Positions 17,057 to 25,832 are shown, numbered from the stretch's first letter. The stretch is DNA of 64,000 nt from Mycolicibacterium sp. CR10 (GCF_005222675.1 NZ_STGE01000044.1:1-64000), one strand, 5' to 3'. Notes: generated by a model not told the origin, from the letters alone. A program made the numbers and translations.

Positions 17057-17913
17057 AGTTCTACGTGAGCACGGCATTCCTGGACACCCGGGAGGCCGTT
17101 GAGATCGCCAAGGCCGCAGATGAACTCGGCTACCACGGGATGGCGGTCCCGGATCATGTCATCAACCTGGAGACGCTGCAGACACCGTATCCGTACACCA
17201 AGGACGGCAGCAGGCGGTGGGAGGCGTTCACCGACTGGCCCGATCCGTGGGTGATCATCGGGGCGATCGCGTTGGTGACCACGCGTCTACGGTTCGTCAC
17301 GACGGTTTACCTGCCCGGCATGCGGGATCCGTACTCGGCGGCGAAATCCATTGGCACCGCGGCAGTTCTGGCTGATGGCAGGCTTGAGCTGGGCATCGGT
17401 GTGGGCTGGTGTCGCGAGGAGTTCGAGCTGCTGGGTCAGCAATTCGAGCGGCGCGGCAAGCGCACCGACGAAATGCTGGAGCTGATGAAGGCGCTGTGGT
17501 CGCCGGGCTGGACGGAGTTCTCCGGCGAGTTCTACACGGCGCCGCGGATGGAGATGGAGCCGTCGCCGCCGCCGATCCCGGTCTACGTCGGCGGGCTGTC
17601 GGACATCGCGCTTCGCCGTGCCGCACGCCATGACGGATGGATCGGGGATCTGATCACCACCGAGAAGGCGCTGGAGCGCATCGGGGTGCTGCGTGAGCTA
17701 CGCGCCGAAAAGGGCTTGACCATGGACGGTTTCGAGGTCATCACGCCGCTGACCGACGCCTTCACGCCCGAGCACTTCGCGCACGCGGAGGCCGGCGGCA
17801 TCACCGGGATCATCACGATGCCATGGATGTTCTACAGCGGTCCCGACGCATCCCTGGACGACAAGGTCGACGGGATGCGCCGGTTCCGGAAGGACCTGGG
17901 TCTCGACGACTAG
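17053..17913 (+). CDS. LLM-class, F420-dependent oxidoreductase family protein
   Basis: The 286-residue protein is a luciferase-like monooxygenase fold. It shows the N-terminal barrel strand FYVSTAF, AKAADELGYHGMAVPDHV, RLRFVTTVYLPGMRDPYSAAKSIGTAAVLADGRLELGIGVGWCREEFELLG, and VYVGGLSDIALRRAARHDGWIGD. The length and the GxGxGWCxxE block match mycobacterial F420-binding members (Rv0132c/Rv0953c-like groups). It probably transfers hydride between F420 and an unknown substrate. Its start overlaps the thioesterase stop, so both are likely expressed together. Confidence 0.85.
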   Translation: MKFYVSTAFLDTREAVEIAKAADELGYHGMAVPDHVINLETLQTPYPYTKDGSRRWEAFTDWPDPWVIIGAIALVTTRLRFVTTVYLPGMRDPYSAAKSIGTAAVLADGRLELGIGVGWCREEFELLGQQFERRGKRTDEMLELMKALWSPGWTEFSGEFYTAPRMEMEPSPPPIPVYVGGLSDIALRRAARHDGWIGDLITTEKALERIGVLRELRAEKGLTMDGFEVITPLTDAFTPEHFAHAEAGGITGIITMPWMFYSGPDASLDDKVDGMRRFRKDLGLDD

Positions 17914-17919
17914 AGCGCG

Positions 17920-18363
17920 TCAGCGCCGCGCGGTCACCCTTGTGCGTCGCCGCCCGTCCACCGACCACGCGCCTGCGCCCGTGGTCGCCAGGAGCAGGAA
18001 CGCGAAGCAGAAGAGGATGGCCACCTCGCCGCCATTGCCGCCGGGGGAGAACGGCCAGAAGCTGGCAGGTGCGCCGCCGAACAGCGCCCAGTGCTGCCAG
18101 AAGTAGGCCACGGCCATCTCTCCAGAGGCGATGAATGCCGCGATGCGCGTGAAGAATCCGACGGTGATCAGCAGTCCCAAGACCACCTCGATCACCCCGG
18201 CGAACCAGAACGGCCAGGTGCCTACCGGCACCGCCTCACCGAGCGGCCACCCGAAGACCTTCATCGTGCCGTGCAATGTGAACAGCACACCGAACACGAT
18301 GCGGAAGATGCTCAGCACGGGGGACGAGTAGCTGGCCAGCCGTGCATCCAGATTTTGGGTCAT
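17920..18363 (-). CDS. DoxX-family membrane protein
   Basis: The 147-residue protein has four predicted membrane helices: SIFRIVFGVLFTLHGTMKVF, FAGVIEVVLGLLITVGFFTRI, IASGEMAVAYFWQHW and VAILFCFAFLLLATTG. The first helix carries the R..FG..F..HG..K.FG pattern of DoxX proteins, which in M. tuberculosis link to redox balance and sulfur handling. The ATG at 18363 gives a normal N-terminus (MTQNLDARL); a longer frame to 18510 crosses the glnA1 terminator and is not credible. It converges with the oxidoreductase gene with 6 nt between stops. Confidence 0.85.
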   Translation of the reverse strand: MTQNLDARLASYSSPVLSIFRIVFGVLFTLHGTMKVFGWPLGEAVPVGTWPFWFAGVIEVVLGLLITVGFFTRIAAFIASGEMAVAYFWQHWALFGGAPASFWPFSPGGNGGEVAILFCFAFLLLATTGAGAWSVDGRRRTRVTARR

Positions 18364-18425
18364 GGCGGGAGAATACCCGGCCGGACCACAGTCCGGATGG
18401 AGCGGCGGTAAACGAAGAGATAACG

Positions 18426-18465
18426 AAAAACCGGGTGGCGCCTCTCGCAAGGCAGCCACCCGGTT
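18426..18465 (-). terminator. Rho-independent terminator of glnA1
   Basis: A perfect 11-bp stem (18455-18465 with 18429-18439; AACCGGGTGGC) encloses a 15-nt loop. On the minus strand it is followed by TTTTT at 18430-18426. It begins 17 nt after the glnA1 stop codon. It is the clearest intrinsic terminator in the window. Confidence 0.85.
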
Positions 18466-18481
18466 CTCCGACACTGACGAC

Positions 18482-19918
18482 TTACACGTCGTAATACAGC
18501 GCGAACTCATACGGGTGAGGACGGATCTGGATGGGCATGATCTCGTTCTCCCGCTTGTAGCTGATCCACGTCTCGATCAGGTCGGTCGTGAAAACCCCGC
18601 CCTCGGTGAGGTACTCGTGATCCTCCTCGAGCTTGTCGATCACCGCCGCCAGCGACGTCGGCGCCTGCGGGATGTTCGCGGCCTCCTCGGGAGGCAGCTC
18701 GTAGAGATCCTTGTCGACCGGAGCCAGCGGCTCGATCTTCTTCTTGATGCCGTCGATGCCGGCCATCAGCATGGCCGCGAACGCCAGGTACGGGTTGCCC
18801 GAGCTGTCGGGGCAACGGAACTCGAGACGCTTGGCCTTCGGGTTGTTGCCGGTGATCGGGATCCGCACACACGCCGAGCGGTTGCGCTGGCTGTACACCA
18901 GGTTGATCGGGGCCTCGTAGCCCGGCACCAGGCGCTTGTAGGAGTTCACCGTCGGATTGGTAAACGCCAGCAGCGACGGCGCATGGTGCAGGATGCCGCC
19001 GATGTAATGGCGCGCCATGTCCGACAGACCCGCGTAGCCCGACTCGTCGTGGAACAGAGGCTTGCCGTCCTTCCACAGCGACTGGTGGGCATGCATGCCG
19101 GAACCGTTGTCACCGAACAGCGGCTTGGGCATGAACGTCACAGTCTTGCCGTTGGCCCACGCCGTGTTCTTGATGATGTATTTGAACAGCAACACATCAT
19201 CGGCAGCGTGCAGCAGCGTGTTGAACTTGTAGTTGATCTCGGCCTGACCGGCGGTGCCCACCTCGTGGTGACCGCGCTCCAGGATGAAACCGGCGTTCTG
19301 CAGGTTGGTGGCCATCTCGTCACGCAGGTCGACGTAGTGGTCATACGGCGCGACGGGGAAGTAGCCGCCCTTGGGACGGACCTTGTAGCCGAGGTTGGGG
19401 CTGCCGTCGGCCTCGAACGGCTCCCCGGTGTTCCACCAGCCGGACTCGGAGTCGATCTCGTAGAAGGTGCCGTTGATCTTCGAGTCGAAGCTGACCGAGT
19501 CGAAGATGTAGAACTCCGCCTCGGCGCCGAAGAAGCAGGTGTCCGCGATGCCGGTGCTGGCCAGATAGTTCTCTGCCTTGCGGGCGACGTTTCGCGGGTC
19601 GCGTGAGTACGCCTCACGGGTGAACGGATCGTGGACGAAGAAGTTCAGGTTCAGCGTCTTCGCGGCGCGGAACGGGTCGATCTGCGCCGTCTCGGGATCG
19701 GGCAGCAACATCATGTCGGACTCGTGGATGGACTGGAACCCGCGCACCGACGAGCCGTCGAAGGCGAGGCCGTCTTCGAACACGCTCTCGTCGAACGCCG
19801 AGGCCGGGATCGAGAAGTGCTGGACGACGCCGGGCAGATCGCAGAACCGGATGTCGACGTACTCGACCTTCTCGTCCTTGATCAGCTTGATGATGTCGTC
19901 GGCGGTCTTTTCTGCCAC
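18482..19918 (-). CDS. glnA1: Glutamine synthetase type I, main nitrogen-assimilating enzyme
   Basis: The 478-residue enzyme makes glutamine from glutamate, ammonia and ATP. Landmarks are LAFDGSSVRGFQ (51-62), GAEAEFYIFD (131-140), HHEVGTAGQAEINYKF (217-232), FMPKPLFGDNGSGMHAHQS (262-280), NSYKRLVPGYEAP (325-337) and RCPDSSGNPYLAF (368-380). The adenylylation site is KDLYELP with Tyr406, the target of GlnE, which marks the GS-I beta type. It starts at GTG 19918 with AAGGAGAG six nt upstream. A GlnR-type operator lies about 50-90 nt upstream and a strong terminator follows, so it is a single-gene nitrogen-controlled unit. Confidence 0.97.
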   Translation of the reverse strand: MAEKTADDIIKLIKDEKVEYVDIRFCDLPGVVQHFSIPASAFDESVFEDGLAFDGSSVRGFQSIHESDMMLLPDPETAQIDPFRAAKTLNLNFFVHDPFTREAYSRDPRNVARKAENYLASTGIADTCFFGAEAEFYIFDSVSFDSKINGTFYEIDSESGWWNTGEPFEADGSPNLGYKVRPKGGYFPVAPYDHYVDLRDEMATNLQNAGFILERGHHEVGTAGQAEINYKFNTLLHAADDVLLFKYIIKNTAWANGKTVTFMPKPLFGDNGSGMHAHQSLWKDGKPLFHDESGYAGLSDMARHYIGGILHHAPSLLAFTNPTVNSYKRLVPGYEAPINLVYSQRNRSACVRIPITGNNPKAKRLEFRCPDSSGNPYLAFAAMLMAGIDGIKKKIEPLAPVDKDLYELPPEEAANIPQAPTSLAAVIDKLEEDHEYLTEGGVFTTDLIETWISYKRENEIMPIQIRPHPYEFALYYDV

Positions 19919-19968
19919 TGAATGCTCTCCTTATATCTGGTAGCCCGCGTCGACGCTATGGACATGAT

Positions 19969-20006
19969 GTTGCACTGTCGTCAACCGCATGTTGCGCCGA
20001 CGTTAC
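19969..20006 (-). promoter_or_regulatory. GlnR operator (four half-sites) upstream of glnA1
   Basis: On the minus strand the sequence is GTAAC-n6-GCAAC-n6-TTGAC-n6-GCAAC. This is four AC dinucleotides each 11 bp apart, matching the actinobacterial GlnR consensus gTnAC-n6-GaAAC repeated twice. It ends 50 nt before the glnA1 start. The third half-site overlaps TTGACG, which could also be a -35 box for a -10-like TAGCGT at 19958-19953. Confidence 0.75.
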
Positions 20007-20052
20007 GCATGGCCGTCGGGAACGCCGCCACCGGCACAGCCGCGACGCCACC

Positions 20053-20058
20053 TATCCT
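20053..20058 (+). promoter_or_regulatory. -10 box TATCCT for the RDD gene, leaderless
   Basis: TATCCT ends 6 nt before the ATG at 20065 with no ribosome site between, predicting a leaderless transcript. It lies on the far side of the GlnR operator from glnA1. Confidence 0.5.
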
Positions 20059-20064
20059 GACTGT

Positions 20065-20532
20065 ATGGCGCGTACTTCCGGCTCCGGTTTGGGTTCCTGG
20101 CTGTCCGGGCCGAGCCCCGCGCAACCCGGTGCCTACCCGGGCGAGCGCCTCGGGTATCCGCCGAATGGGCCCGGTTCGATCGCCCGCTTCGGCCGTCGCG
20201 TCGGCGCCCTCTGCATCGACTGGCTGGTGTCCTACGGGCTGGCGGCCCTGGCGATGACGTTCGGCGTGGTCAGTATCGAGATGCTCTCCACCGCAGTGCT
20301 GTTCGTCTGGCTGCTGCTGGGCGTCATCTCGGTGCGGCTGTTCGGCTTCACGCCGGGCCAACTCGCGCTGGGGCTGAAGGTGACGTCGGTCGACAACCGC
20401 GACTACGTCGGTTCGGGACGCGCGTTGGTGCGGGGCCTGCTGCTCGCGCTGGTGATTCCGGCGCTGTTCACCGACTCCGACCTGCGCGGTCTGCACGATC
20501 TGGCGACCAAGACCGCCGTCGTCCGGCGGTAA
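20065..20532 (+). CDS. RDD-family membrane protein (Rv2219A-like)
   Basis: The 155-residue protein carries the RDD signature, here in the form GSIARFGRRVGALCIDWLVSY (first helix with R and D). It is followed by a second hydrophobic helix (EMLSTAVLFVWLLLGVISVRLF), the GFTPGQLALGLKV loop and a third helix (ALVRGLLLALVIPALF). The first ~35 residues are Gly/Pro/Ser-rich and cytosolic. RDD proteins are small membrane proteins, some linked to ion transport; the function here is unknown. It is divergent from glnA1 and convergent with the DUF4191 gene. Confidence 0.82.
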   Translation: MARTSGSGLGSWLSGPSPAQPGAYPGERLGYPPNGPGSIARFGRRVGALCIDWLVSYGLAALAMTFGVVSIEMLSTAVLFVWLLLGVISVRLFGFTPGQLALGLKVTSVDNRDYVGSGRALVRGLLLALVIPALFTDSDLRGLHDLATKTAVVRR

Positions 20533-20557
20533 CCGCCGCCCAACGACGCGTCGGTGC

Positions 20558-21310
20558 TTACTTGCGCCGCACCGTGCGCTGCACCCCGCGCATCTTGGCC
20601 TGCGCCGGCAGCGGGCCCTTCGGCATCGCCGCGGGGCCGACCTTGGTGCCGAGCGCGGCCAGGCGCGACTCGATGGAATCCATCTGCTTGACGGTGATGT
20701 TGGCCGGAAGCTTCGTCAGATGCCGCTCCAGCTTGGCCAGCGGCACCTCGCCCTCGCCGTTGCCGATCACGATGTCGTAGATCGGGGTGTCGCCGACCAG
20801 TCGGGCGGTGCGCTTCTTCTCCTGGGCCAGCAGCGGCTTTACGCGGCCGGGCGAACCCTCACCGACGAAAATGATGCCGGGACGTCCGATGACCCGGTGC
20901 ACGGCGTCGAAATGTCCCGTGGCCGCGACCCCGGGGGTAACCCGCCACTTGCCGCGCAGATTCTCCAACGCCCATGCGGCCGCCCCGGTCTGGCCCTCGG
21001 CCTTGCGGTAGACCGCTTTCTGGGCACGGCGGCCGAAGATGATGAACGCCACCAGCGCGCCCAGCAACACACCGAGGGGGATCAGCATGAACATTGTGAA
21101 CCCGCCGGCATAGATGCCCGCAGCCACCGAAGCGCCGACGATCAGCACAAACGCGCCGATCATGTAGGGCAATAGGCGCTTGTCCTCTTTGCGCTGCATC
21201 TGGAACGCCTGCCACAGCTGACTGCGTCGCTGCTTGGAGGCCGCCTTGCGGGCAACCTTCGCCTCGGCCTTGGCTGCCTTGACCTCCGCCTTGTTACGCG
21301 ATTTCGCCAT
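20558..21310 (-). CDS. DUF4191 membrane protein (Rv2219-like)
   Basis: The 250-residue protein has a Lys/Ala/Arg-rich start (MAKSRNKAEVKAAKAEAK), two adjacent membrane helices (LLPYMIGAFVLIVGASVAAGIYA and FTMFMLIPLGVLLGALVAFIIFG) and a soluble domain from about residue 95. The soluble part includes GRPGIIFVGEGSPGRVKPLLAQEKKRTARL. The family is conserved next to lipA in actinobacteria and has no known activity that I can name. ATG 21310 is 4 nt after the lipA stop, so it is translated from the lipB-lipA transcript. The longer frame to 21565 overlaps lipA and is rejected. Confidence 0.85.
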   Translation of the reverse strand: MAKSRNKAEVKAAKAEAKVARKAASKQRRSQLWQAFQMQRKEDKRLLPYMIGAFVLIVGASVAAGIYAGGFTMFMLIPLGVLLGALVAFIIFGRRAQKAVYRKAEGQTGAAAWALENLRGKWRVTPGVAATGHFDAVHRVIGRPGIIFVGEGSPGRVKPLLAQEKKRTARLVGDTPIYDIVIGNGEGEVPLAKLERHLTKLPANITVKQMDSIESRLAALGTKVGPAAMPKGPLPAQAKMRGVQRTVRRK

Positions 21311-21314
21311 TCGT

Positions 21315-22277
21315 TCAGGATACTTGCGCGGATGTCGCCGCCGGAGCGGCTCCCGAAGACCGAGAGGCGACCGTCTGGGCGTACAGCTTTCCGGCCCGGT
21401 AGGAGGACCGCACCAAGGGGCCGGCCAGCACGCCGGCGAAGCCGAGTCCGGTCGCGTAGGTCTGGTGTTCGACGAACTCGTCGGGATGCACCCACCGCTC
21501 GACGGGATGGTGGCGTACCGACGGTCGCAGGTACTGGGTGATCGTGACGATGTCGCAGCCCGCACCGTGCAGGTCGCGCAGCGCCGCGCGCACCTCCTCG
21601 GGTGTCTCGCCCATGCCGAGGATGAGGTTGCTCTTGGTCACCAGCCCGTAGTCGCGGGCCATCGTGATCACCGAGAGGCTGCGGTCGTAGCGGAATCCCG
21701 GCCGGATCCGCTTGAAGATGCGCGGCACCGTCTCGACGTTGTGCGCCAACACTTCCGGGCGCGTCTCGAAGACCTCTTCGAGTAGCGCGGGATCGGCGTT
21801 GAAGTCGGGGATCAGCAACTCCACACCGGTGTTCGGGTTCAGTGCCTTGATCTGGCGCACCGTCTCGGCCCACAGCCAGGCACCGCCGTCGGGCAGATCG
21901 TCGCGGGCCACGCCGGTGACCGTCGAGTAGCGCAGGCCCATCGCCTGCACGCTCTCGGCCACCCGACGCGGCTCGTCGCGGTCCAGTTCGGCAGGCTTAC
22001 CGGTGTCGATCTGGCAGAAGTCGCATCGACGGGTGCACTGCTCGCCACCGATCAGGAACGTTGCCTCGCGGTCTTCCCAGCATTCGAAGATGTTGGGACA
22101 ACCCGCTTCCTCGCACACCGTGTGCAGACCTTCGCGGCGCACCAGCGACTTCAGCGCGGTGTACTCCGGGCCCATCTTGGCTCTGGTCTTGATCCACGGC
22201 GGTTTGCGCTCGATCGGGGTCTGCGCATTGCGCACCTCGAGCCGCAGAAGCTTGCGATTACCGGGATCGACACTCAC
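21315..22277 (-). CDS. lipA: Lipoyl synthase (radical SAM)
   Basis: LipA inserts two sulfur atoms into protein-bound octanoyl groups. The 320-residue protein has both cluster motifs: the auxiliary cluster as CEEAGCPNIFEC (C-x4-C-x5-C, residues ~55-66) and the radical-SAM cluster as CTRRCDFC (C-x3-C-x2-C, ~82-89). Other family blocks are ATFLIGG, YSTVTGVARDDLPDGGA, SNLILGMGET and TITQYLRPS. It starts at GTG 22277, overlapping the lipB stop (GTGA), which indicates translational coupling. Its product is needed by DlaT, encoded two genes upstream in the same direction. Confidence 0.97.
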   Translation of the reverse strand: MSVDPGNRKLLRLEVRNAQTPIERKPPWIKTRAKMGPEYTALKSLVRREGLHTVCEEAGCPNIFECWEDREATFLIGGEQCTRRCDFCQIDTGKPAELDRDEPRRVAESVQAMGLRYSTVTGVARDDLPDGGAWLWAETVRQIKALNPNTGVELLIPDFNADPALLEEVFETRPEVLAHNVETVPRIFKRIRPGFRYDRSLSVITMARDYGLVTKSNLILGMGETPEEVRAALRDLHGAGCDIVTITQYLRPSVRHHPVERWVHPDEFVEHQTYATGLGFAGVLAGPLVRSSYRAGKLYAQTVASRSSGAAPAATSAQVS

Positions 22278-22966
22278 TGTATCGATGCTACTGCGTTGAA
22301 TCGCGGGATGAGTTTTCCGTCGAGAGCGTCACACACGGCATCAGTGACCCGGTCGAGGACGTCCTCGACGCCGACCCTGCGACCGAGTTCTTCGGTGAGC
22401 GATGTCACCCCGGCATCGGCGATGCCGCACGGCACGATCGAACCGAAGGCGCCCAGGTCGCAGTCGCAGTTCAGTGCGAAGCCGTGCAGCGTCGTGGCGC
22501 GGGCCACCCTGATACCGATCGCGCCGATCTTGCGCGCGGGGCGATTGCCGTCACCGGGCACCCAGACCCCGGAGCGGCCCTCGACCCGGCCGGTGCGTAA
22601 GCCCAGGTCGTCACACACCGTGATCAACGACTCTTCAAGCCGCCGAACGAAATTCACGACATCGAGCGGCTCGGCAAGGCCGATGATGGGGTAGCCGACC
22701 AGTTGGCCGGGGCCGTGCCAGGTGATCTTGCCGCCGCGGTCGGTCTCGACGACGGGCGTGCCGTCGACGGGCCGTTCCTCGGGGAGAGTGCGCCGACCCG
22801 CGGTGTAGACCGCCGGATGCTGGAGCAGCAGGAGGGTGTCGGGGCCACCGCCGGCGGCGCGGGCGTCGGCCACCTCGCGCTGCAGATCCCATGCCGCCTG
22901 GTAGTCGAGGGTGCCCAGGCGCCGGACGTCCACGGGAGCACTGCCCGATCGGATGGATGCCGCCAC
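22274..22966 (-). CDS. lipB: Octanoyl-[acyl-carrier-protein]:protein octanoyltransferase
   Basis: LipB moves octanoate from acyl carrier protein to lipoyl domains. The 230-residue protein shows LLLLQHPAVYTAGRRT, TDRGGKITWHGPGQLVGYPII, the catalytic Lys in RPARKIGAIGIRV and the catalytic Cys in SIVPCGIADAGVTSL. I chose GTG 22966 because it gives the usual start (VAASIRSG); the open frame to 23110 runs into the upstream gene. It lies 10 nt after the epimerase-like gene and overlaps lipA, forming a lipoate operon. Confidence 0.95.
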   Translation of the reverse strand: MAASIRSGSAPVDVRRLGTLDYQAAWDLQREVADARAAGGGPDTLLLLQHPAVYTAGRRTLPEERPVDGTPVVETDRGGKITWHGPGQLVGYPIIGLAEPLDVVNFVRRLEESLITVCDDLGLRTGRVEGRSGVWVPGDGNRPARKIGAIGIRVARATTLHGFALNCDCDLGAFGSIVPCGIADAGVTSLTEELGRRVGVEDVLDRVTDAVCDALDGKLIPRFNAVASIQ

Positions 22967-22976
22967 CCAGACGACG

Positions 22977-23900
22977 CTACTCGTTCGTTCGTTTGGGCAC
23001 GGTGGCGAATGCCAGTGCCTCGCCGATGGTGTTGTGGTGGAACTGGAAACCCGCGCGCTCCAGCGCCGCGGGGATCGCTCGCTGGCCGCCCAGCAGACCT
23101 TCGTCGGCAAACTCGCCGAACATCGCCCGCAGCGCGAACCCGGGCACCATCAGCGGTGTCGGCCGGTTCACGGTGCGCCCGAGTGCGGTGGTGAACTCCG
23201 CGTTGGTGACCGGGGCGGGCCCGGTGAAGTTGACCGGCCCGGAGAGTTCCTCGTGGGTGATCGCGAACAACAGTGCGCGGACCTGGTCCTCGAGGCTGAT
23301 CCACGGCAGGTACTGGCGGCCGTTGCCCAGTCGTGCGCCCAGGCCCAGTGAGAACAGCGGTGTGAGACGGCCCAGCATGCCCCCCGACTGGGCCATGACG
23401 AGCCCGGTGCGGGTCAGCACCACCCGCACCCCGGCCTGTGCCGCCGATTCCGTCGCTGCTTCCCAGTCCACGGTGAGCCTGGCGAGGAAGTTGCTCCCTG
23501 CAGGGGCGGTCTCGTCGACCGGGTGGCTGCCGCTGTCGCCGTAGTAACCGACGGCGCTCGAGTTGATGAGGACGGGTACGCCGGCCTCGACGACGCCGCT
23601 GGCCAGCACCTCGGTGGGGCCGATGCGACTGTCACGCAGACTCTGCTTGAACGCGCCGGACCACCGCTTCTCGCCGACGTTGACGCCGCAGAGGTTGACC
23701 ACGGCGTCCACGCCCTCAAGAGCACCGGGGTCGAACTCCCCGGTGTCCGGATTCCAGAACACCTCGTCGGCGTTGGACGGCGCCCGCCGGACAATCCGCA
23801 GCACCCGACGGTCGGCAGAGCGCAGCGCGTACACCAGCGCCGTGCCGATCAGACCGGAAGATCCCGCGACGGCGATGACCGAATCTGATGGCATCGACAC
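22977..23900 (-). CDS. SDR-type NAD(P)-binding epimerase, TIGR01777/YfcH family
   Basis: The 307-residue protein has the extended-SDR Rossmann start VIAVAGSSGLIGTALVYAL (residues ~8-26), the NLCGVNVGEKRW strand typical of the YfcH-like group, active-site region INSSAVGYYGDSG (Ser and YxxxG), DWEAAT, and a C-terminal DUF1731-like tail (VPGFALRAMFGEFADEGLLGGQRAIPAALERAGFQF). The substrate is unknown. It is the Rv2216 counterpart, 6 nt after dlaT, and probably co-transcribed with dlaT and lipBA. GTG 23900 and ATG 23894 are both possible starts. Confidence 0.85.
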   Translation of the reverse strand: MSMPSDSVIAVAGSSGLIGTALVYALRSADRRVLRIVRRAPSNADEVFWNPDTGEFDPGALEGVDAVVNLCGVNVGEKRWSGAFKQSLRDSRIGPTEVLASGVVEAGVPVLINSSAVGYYGDSGSHPVDETAPAGSNFLARLTVDWEAATESAAQAGVRVVLTRTGLVMAQSGGMLGRLTPLFSLGLGARLGNGRQYLPWISLEDQVRALLFAITHEELSGPVNFTGPAPVTNAEFTTALGRTVNRPTPLMVPGFALRAMFGEFADEGLLGGQRAIPAALERAGFQFHHNTIGEALAFATVPKRTNE

Positions 23901-23906
23901 TGCTGT

Positions 23907-25673
23907 CTACAGACCCAGATCCGCCTCGAACGCACCCTCTTCGAGTCGCCGCTTGATCGTGGTGACGAACCGGCCGGCGTCGGCGCCATCGATCAGGCGG
24001 TGATCGTAGGTCAGGGGCAGGTAGCACACCGATCGCACGCCGATCGACTCGTTACCGAACTCGTCGACGATCACCCGTGGCCGCTTGACGATCGCGCCGG
24101 TGCCGAGCATCGCCGCCTGCGGCGGAACCAGGATCGGGGTGTCGAACAACGCACCCTGACTACCGATGTTGGTGATGGTGAACGTGCCGCCGGACAGTTC
24201 GTCGGGCTTGAGGTCACCGGAACGCGCCCGCGCCGCGATGTCGGCGATCGCGCGCGCCAACCCGCCCAGTGACAGGTCGCCGGCGTTCTTGATGACCGGT
24301 GACAGCAGGCCCTGGTCGGTGTCGACTGCGAAGCCCAGATGCTCGGCGTCGTAGTACTTGATTTCCTTGGCGTCCTCGTTGTAGCTCGCGTTGACGTTCG
24401 GATGGATCTTCAGCGCATCGATGACCGCCCTGGCGATGAACGGCAGGTACGTCAGGTTCACCCCTTCGCGCTCGGCGAACTTCGCCTTCGCCTTCGCCCG
24501 CAGCGACACGATCTTCGTCATGTCGACTTCATGGGTCTGGGTCAGTTGCGCGGTCGTCTGCAGCGATTCGCGCGTCTTCTTCGCGGTGATCTGACGAATC
24601 CTGTTGGCTTTCTGCGTGGTTCCGCGCAGATGAGCCAATGCGGCCTCGGGTGCCGGGGCCGACTTTGCGGCCTTGGCCGGGGCTTCAGCGGCGGGAGTCG
24701 GCTTCGACGACTCCTTGCTCGCCTCAGCCGCGGCCAGCACGTCCTGCTTGCGAATCCGCCCGCCGACGCCCGTGCCCTTGACCGCGCTGAGGTCGACGCT
24801 GTTCTCGGTGGCCAGCTTGCGGACCAGTGGCGTGACGTAGGGACCACTGTCCCCGCCTGAGGTCGCCTCCTCCGCGGCCGGTGTGGTCTCGGGCTTCGGC
24901 TCAGGCTTGGGTTCGGATTTGGGTTCCGGCTTGGGCTCGGGCTTGGACTCCTTTGCCGGCTCAGGCTCGGGCTCGGGCTCGGGCTCTGGCTCCGGTTCAG
25001 GTTCGGGCTCTGGCTCGTCGCTGGAGCCGGCATCTGCGTCGGCGTCGCCGATCTTGGCCAACTCGCCGCCGACCTCGACGGTGTCGTCCTCCTCGGCGGT
25101 GATGGACAGCAGCGTGCCCGCGACCGGCGATGGGATCTCCGTGTCGACCTTGTCCGTGGACACCTCGACCAGTGGCTCATCGACCTCGACGCTGTCGCCG
25201 ACCTTCTTCAGCCAGCGGGTGACGGTGCCCTCGGTGACGGACTCGCCCAGTTCGGGCATGCGCACCGGCGTCGACGAACCCGACGAGCCGGACTTCTTCG
25301 CGGCCGGCTTGGACTCGGACTTCGACTCGGGTTCTGGCTCAGGCTCCGGTTCCGGCTCAGGCTCAGGCTCGGCTTCGGACTCCTCGGCGGCGGGGGCGGC
25401 ATCGCCGCTGTCGCCACTGTCGCCGTCACTGTCGTCGGCGTCACCGATCACGGCCAGCTCTCCACCGACCTCGACGGTGTCGTCCTCCTGGGCGACGATC
25501 TTCTTCAGCACGCCCGCAGCAGGTGACGGGATCTCGGTGTCGACCTTGTCGGTCGACACCTCGAGCAGTGGCTCGTCCTCTGCGACCGTGTCTCCCTCTT
25601 GCTTGAGCCAGCGGGTCACTGTCCCCTCGGTAACGCTCTCGCCGAGTGCGGGCATCTGGACGGAGATGGCCAT
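23907..25673 (-). CDS. dlaT: Dihydrolipoamide acyltransferase, E2 component (DlaT/SucB)
   Basis: The 588-residue E2 has two lipoyl domains with lipoylation sites STDKVDTEIPSP at Lys43 and Lys175. They are separated and followed by long Glu-Pro linkers (residues ~100-117 and ~222-258). A peripheral-subunit-binding domain (VTPLVRKLATENSVDLSAVKGTGVGGRIRKQDVL) and a C-terminal catalytic domain with active-site His/Asp in YDHRLIDGADAGRF complete it. It transfers acyl groups in pyruvate dehydrogenase, and in M. tuberculosis also serves peroxynitrite reductase. E1 and E3 are not in the window. ATG 25673 gives MAISVQMPALGESVTEG; the longer frame is spurious. Confidence 0.96.
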   Translation of the reverse strand: MAISVQMPALGESVTEGTVTRWLKQEGDTVAEDEPLLEVSTDKVDTEIPSPAAGVLKKIVAQEDDTVEVGGELAVIGDADDSDGDSGDSGDAAPAAEESEAEPEPEPEPEPEPEPESKSESKPAAKKSGSSGSSTPVRMPELGESVTEGTVTRWLKKVGDSVEVDEPLVEVSTDKVDTEIPSPVAGTLLSITAEEDDTVEVGGELAKIGDADADAGSSDEPEPEPEPEPEPEPEPEPEPAKESKPEPKPEPKSEPKPEPKPETTPAAEEATSGGDSGPYVTPLVRKLATENSVDLSAVKGTGVGGRIRKQDVLAAAEASKESSKPTPAAEAPAKAAKSAPAPEAALAHLRGTTQKANRIRQITAKKTRESLQTTAQLTQTHEVDMTKIVSLRAKAKAKFAEREGVNLTYLPFIARAVIDALKIHPNVNASYNEDAKEIKYYDAEHLGFAVDTDQGLLSPVIKNAGDLSLGGLARAIADIAARARSGDLKPDELSGGTFTITNIGSQGALFDTPILVPPQAAMLGTGAIVKRPRVIVDEFGNESIGVRSVCYLPLTYDHRLIDGADAGRFVTTIKRRLEEGAFEADLGL

Positions 25674-25832
25674 TGTGTCGTGGCTCCCTTGCACGGTCTC
25701 TGAGGTGATCGAAGTATCGCTTCCCATCCTGTCACGTCCTCGGTCACGTTTCGCCGCGGACGGGGTTACTCGCTGCTCTGGCACTATCGAAAAGAATGCA
25801 ATGAACTGCGGGCCGGGAAGGAGCAAGTCGCG

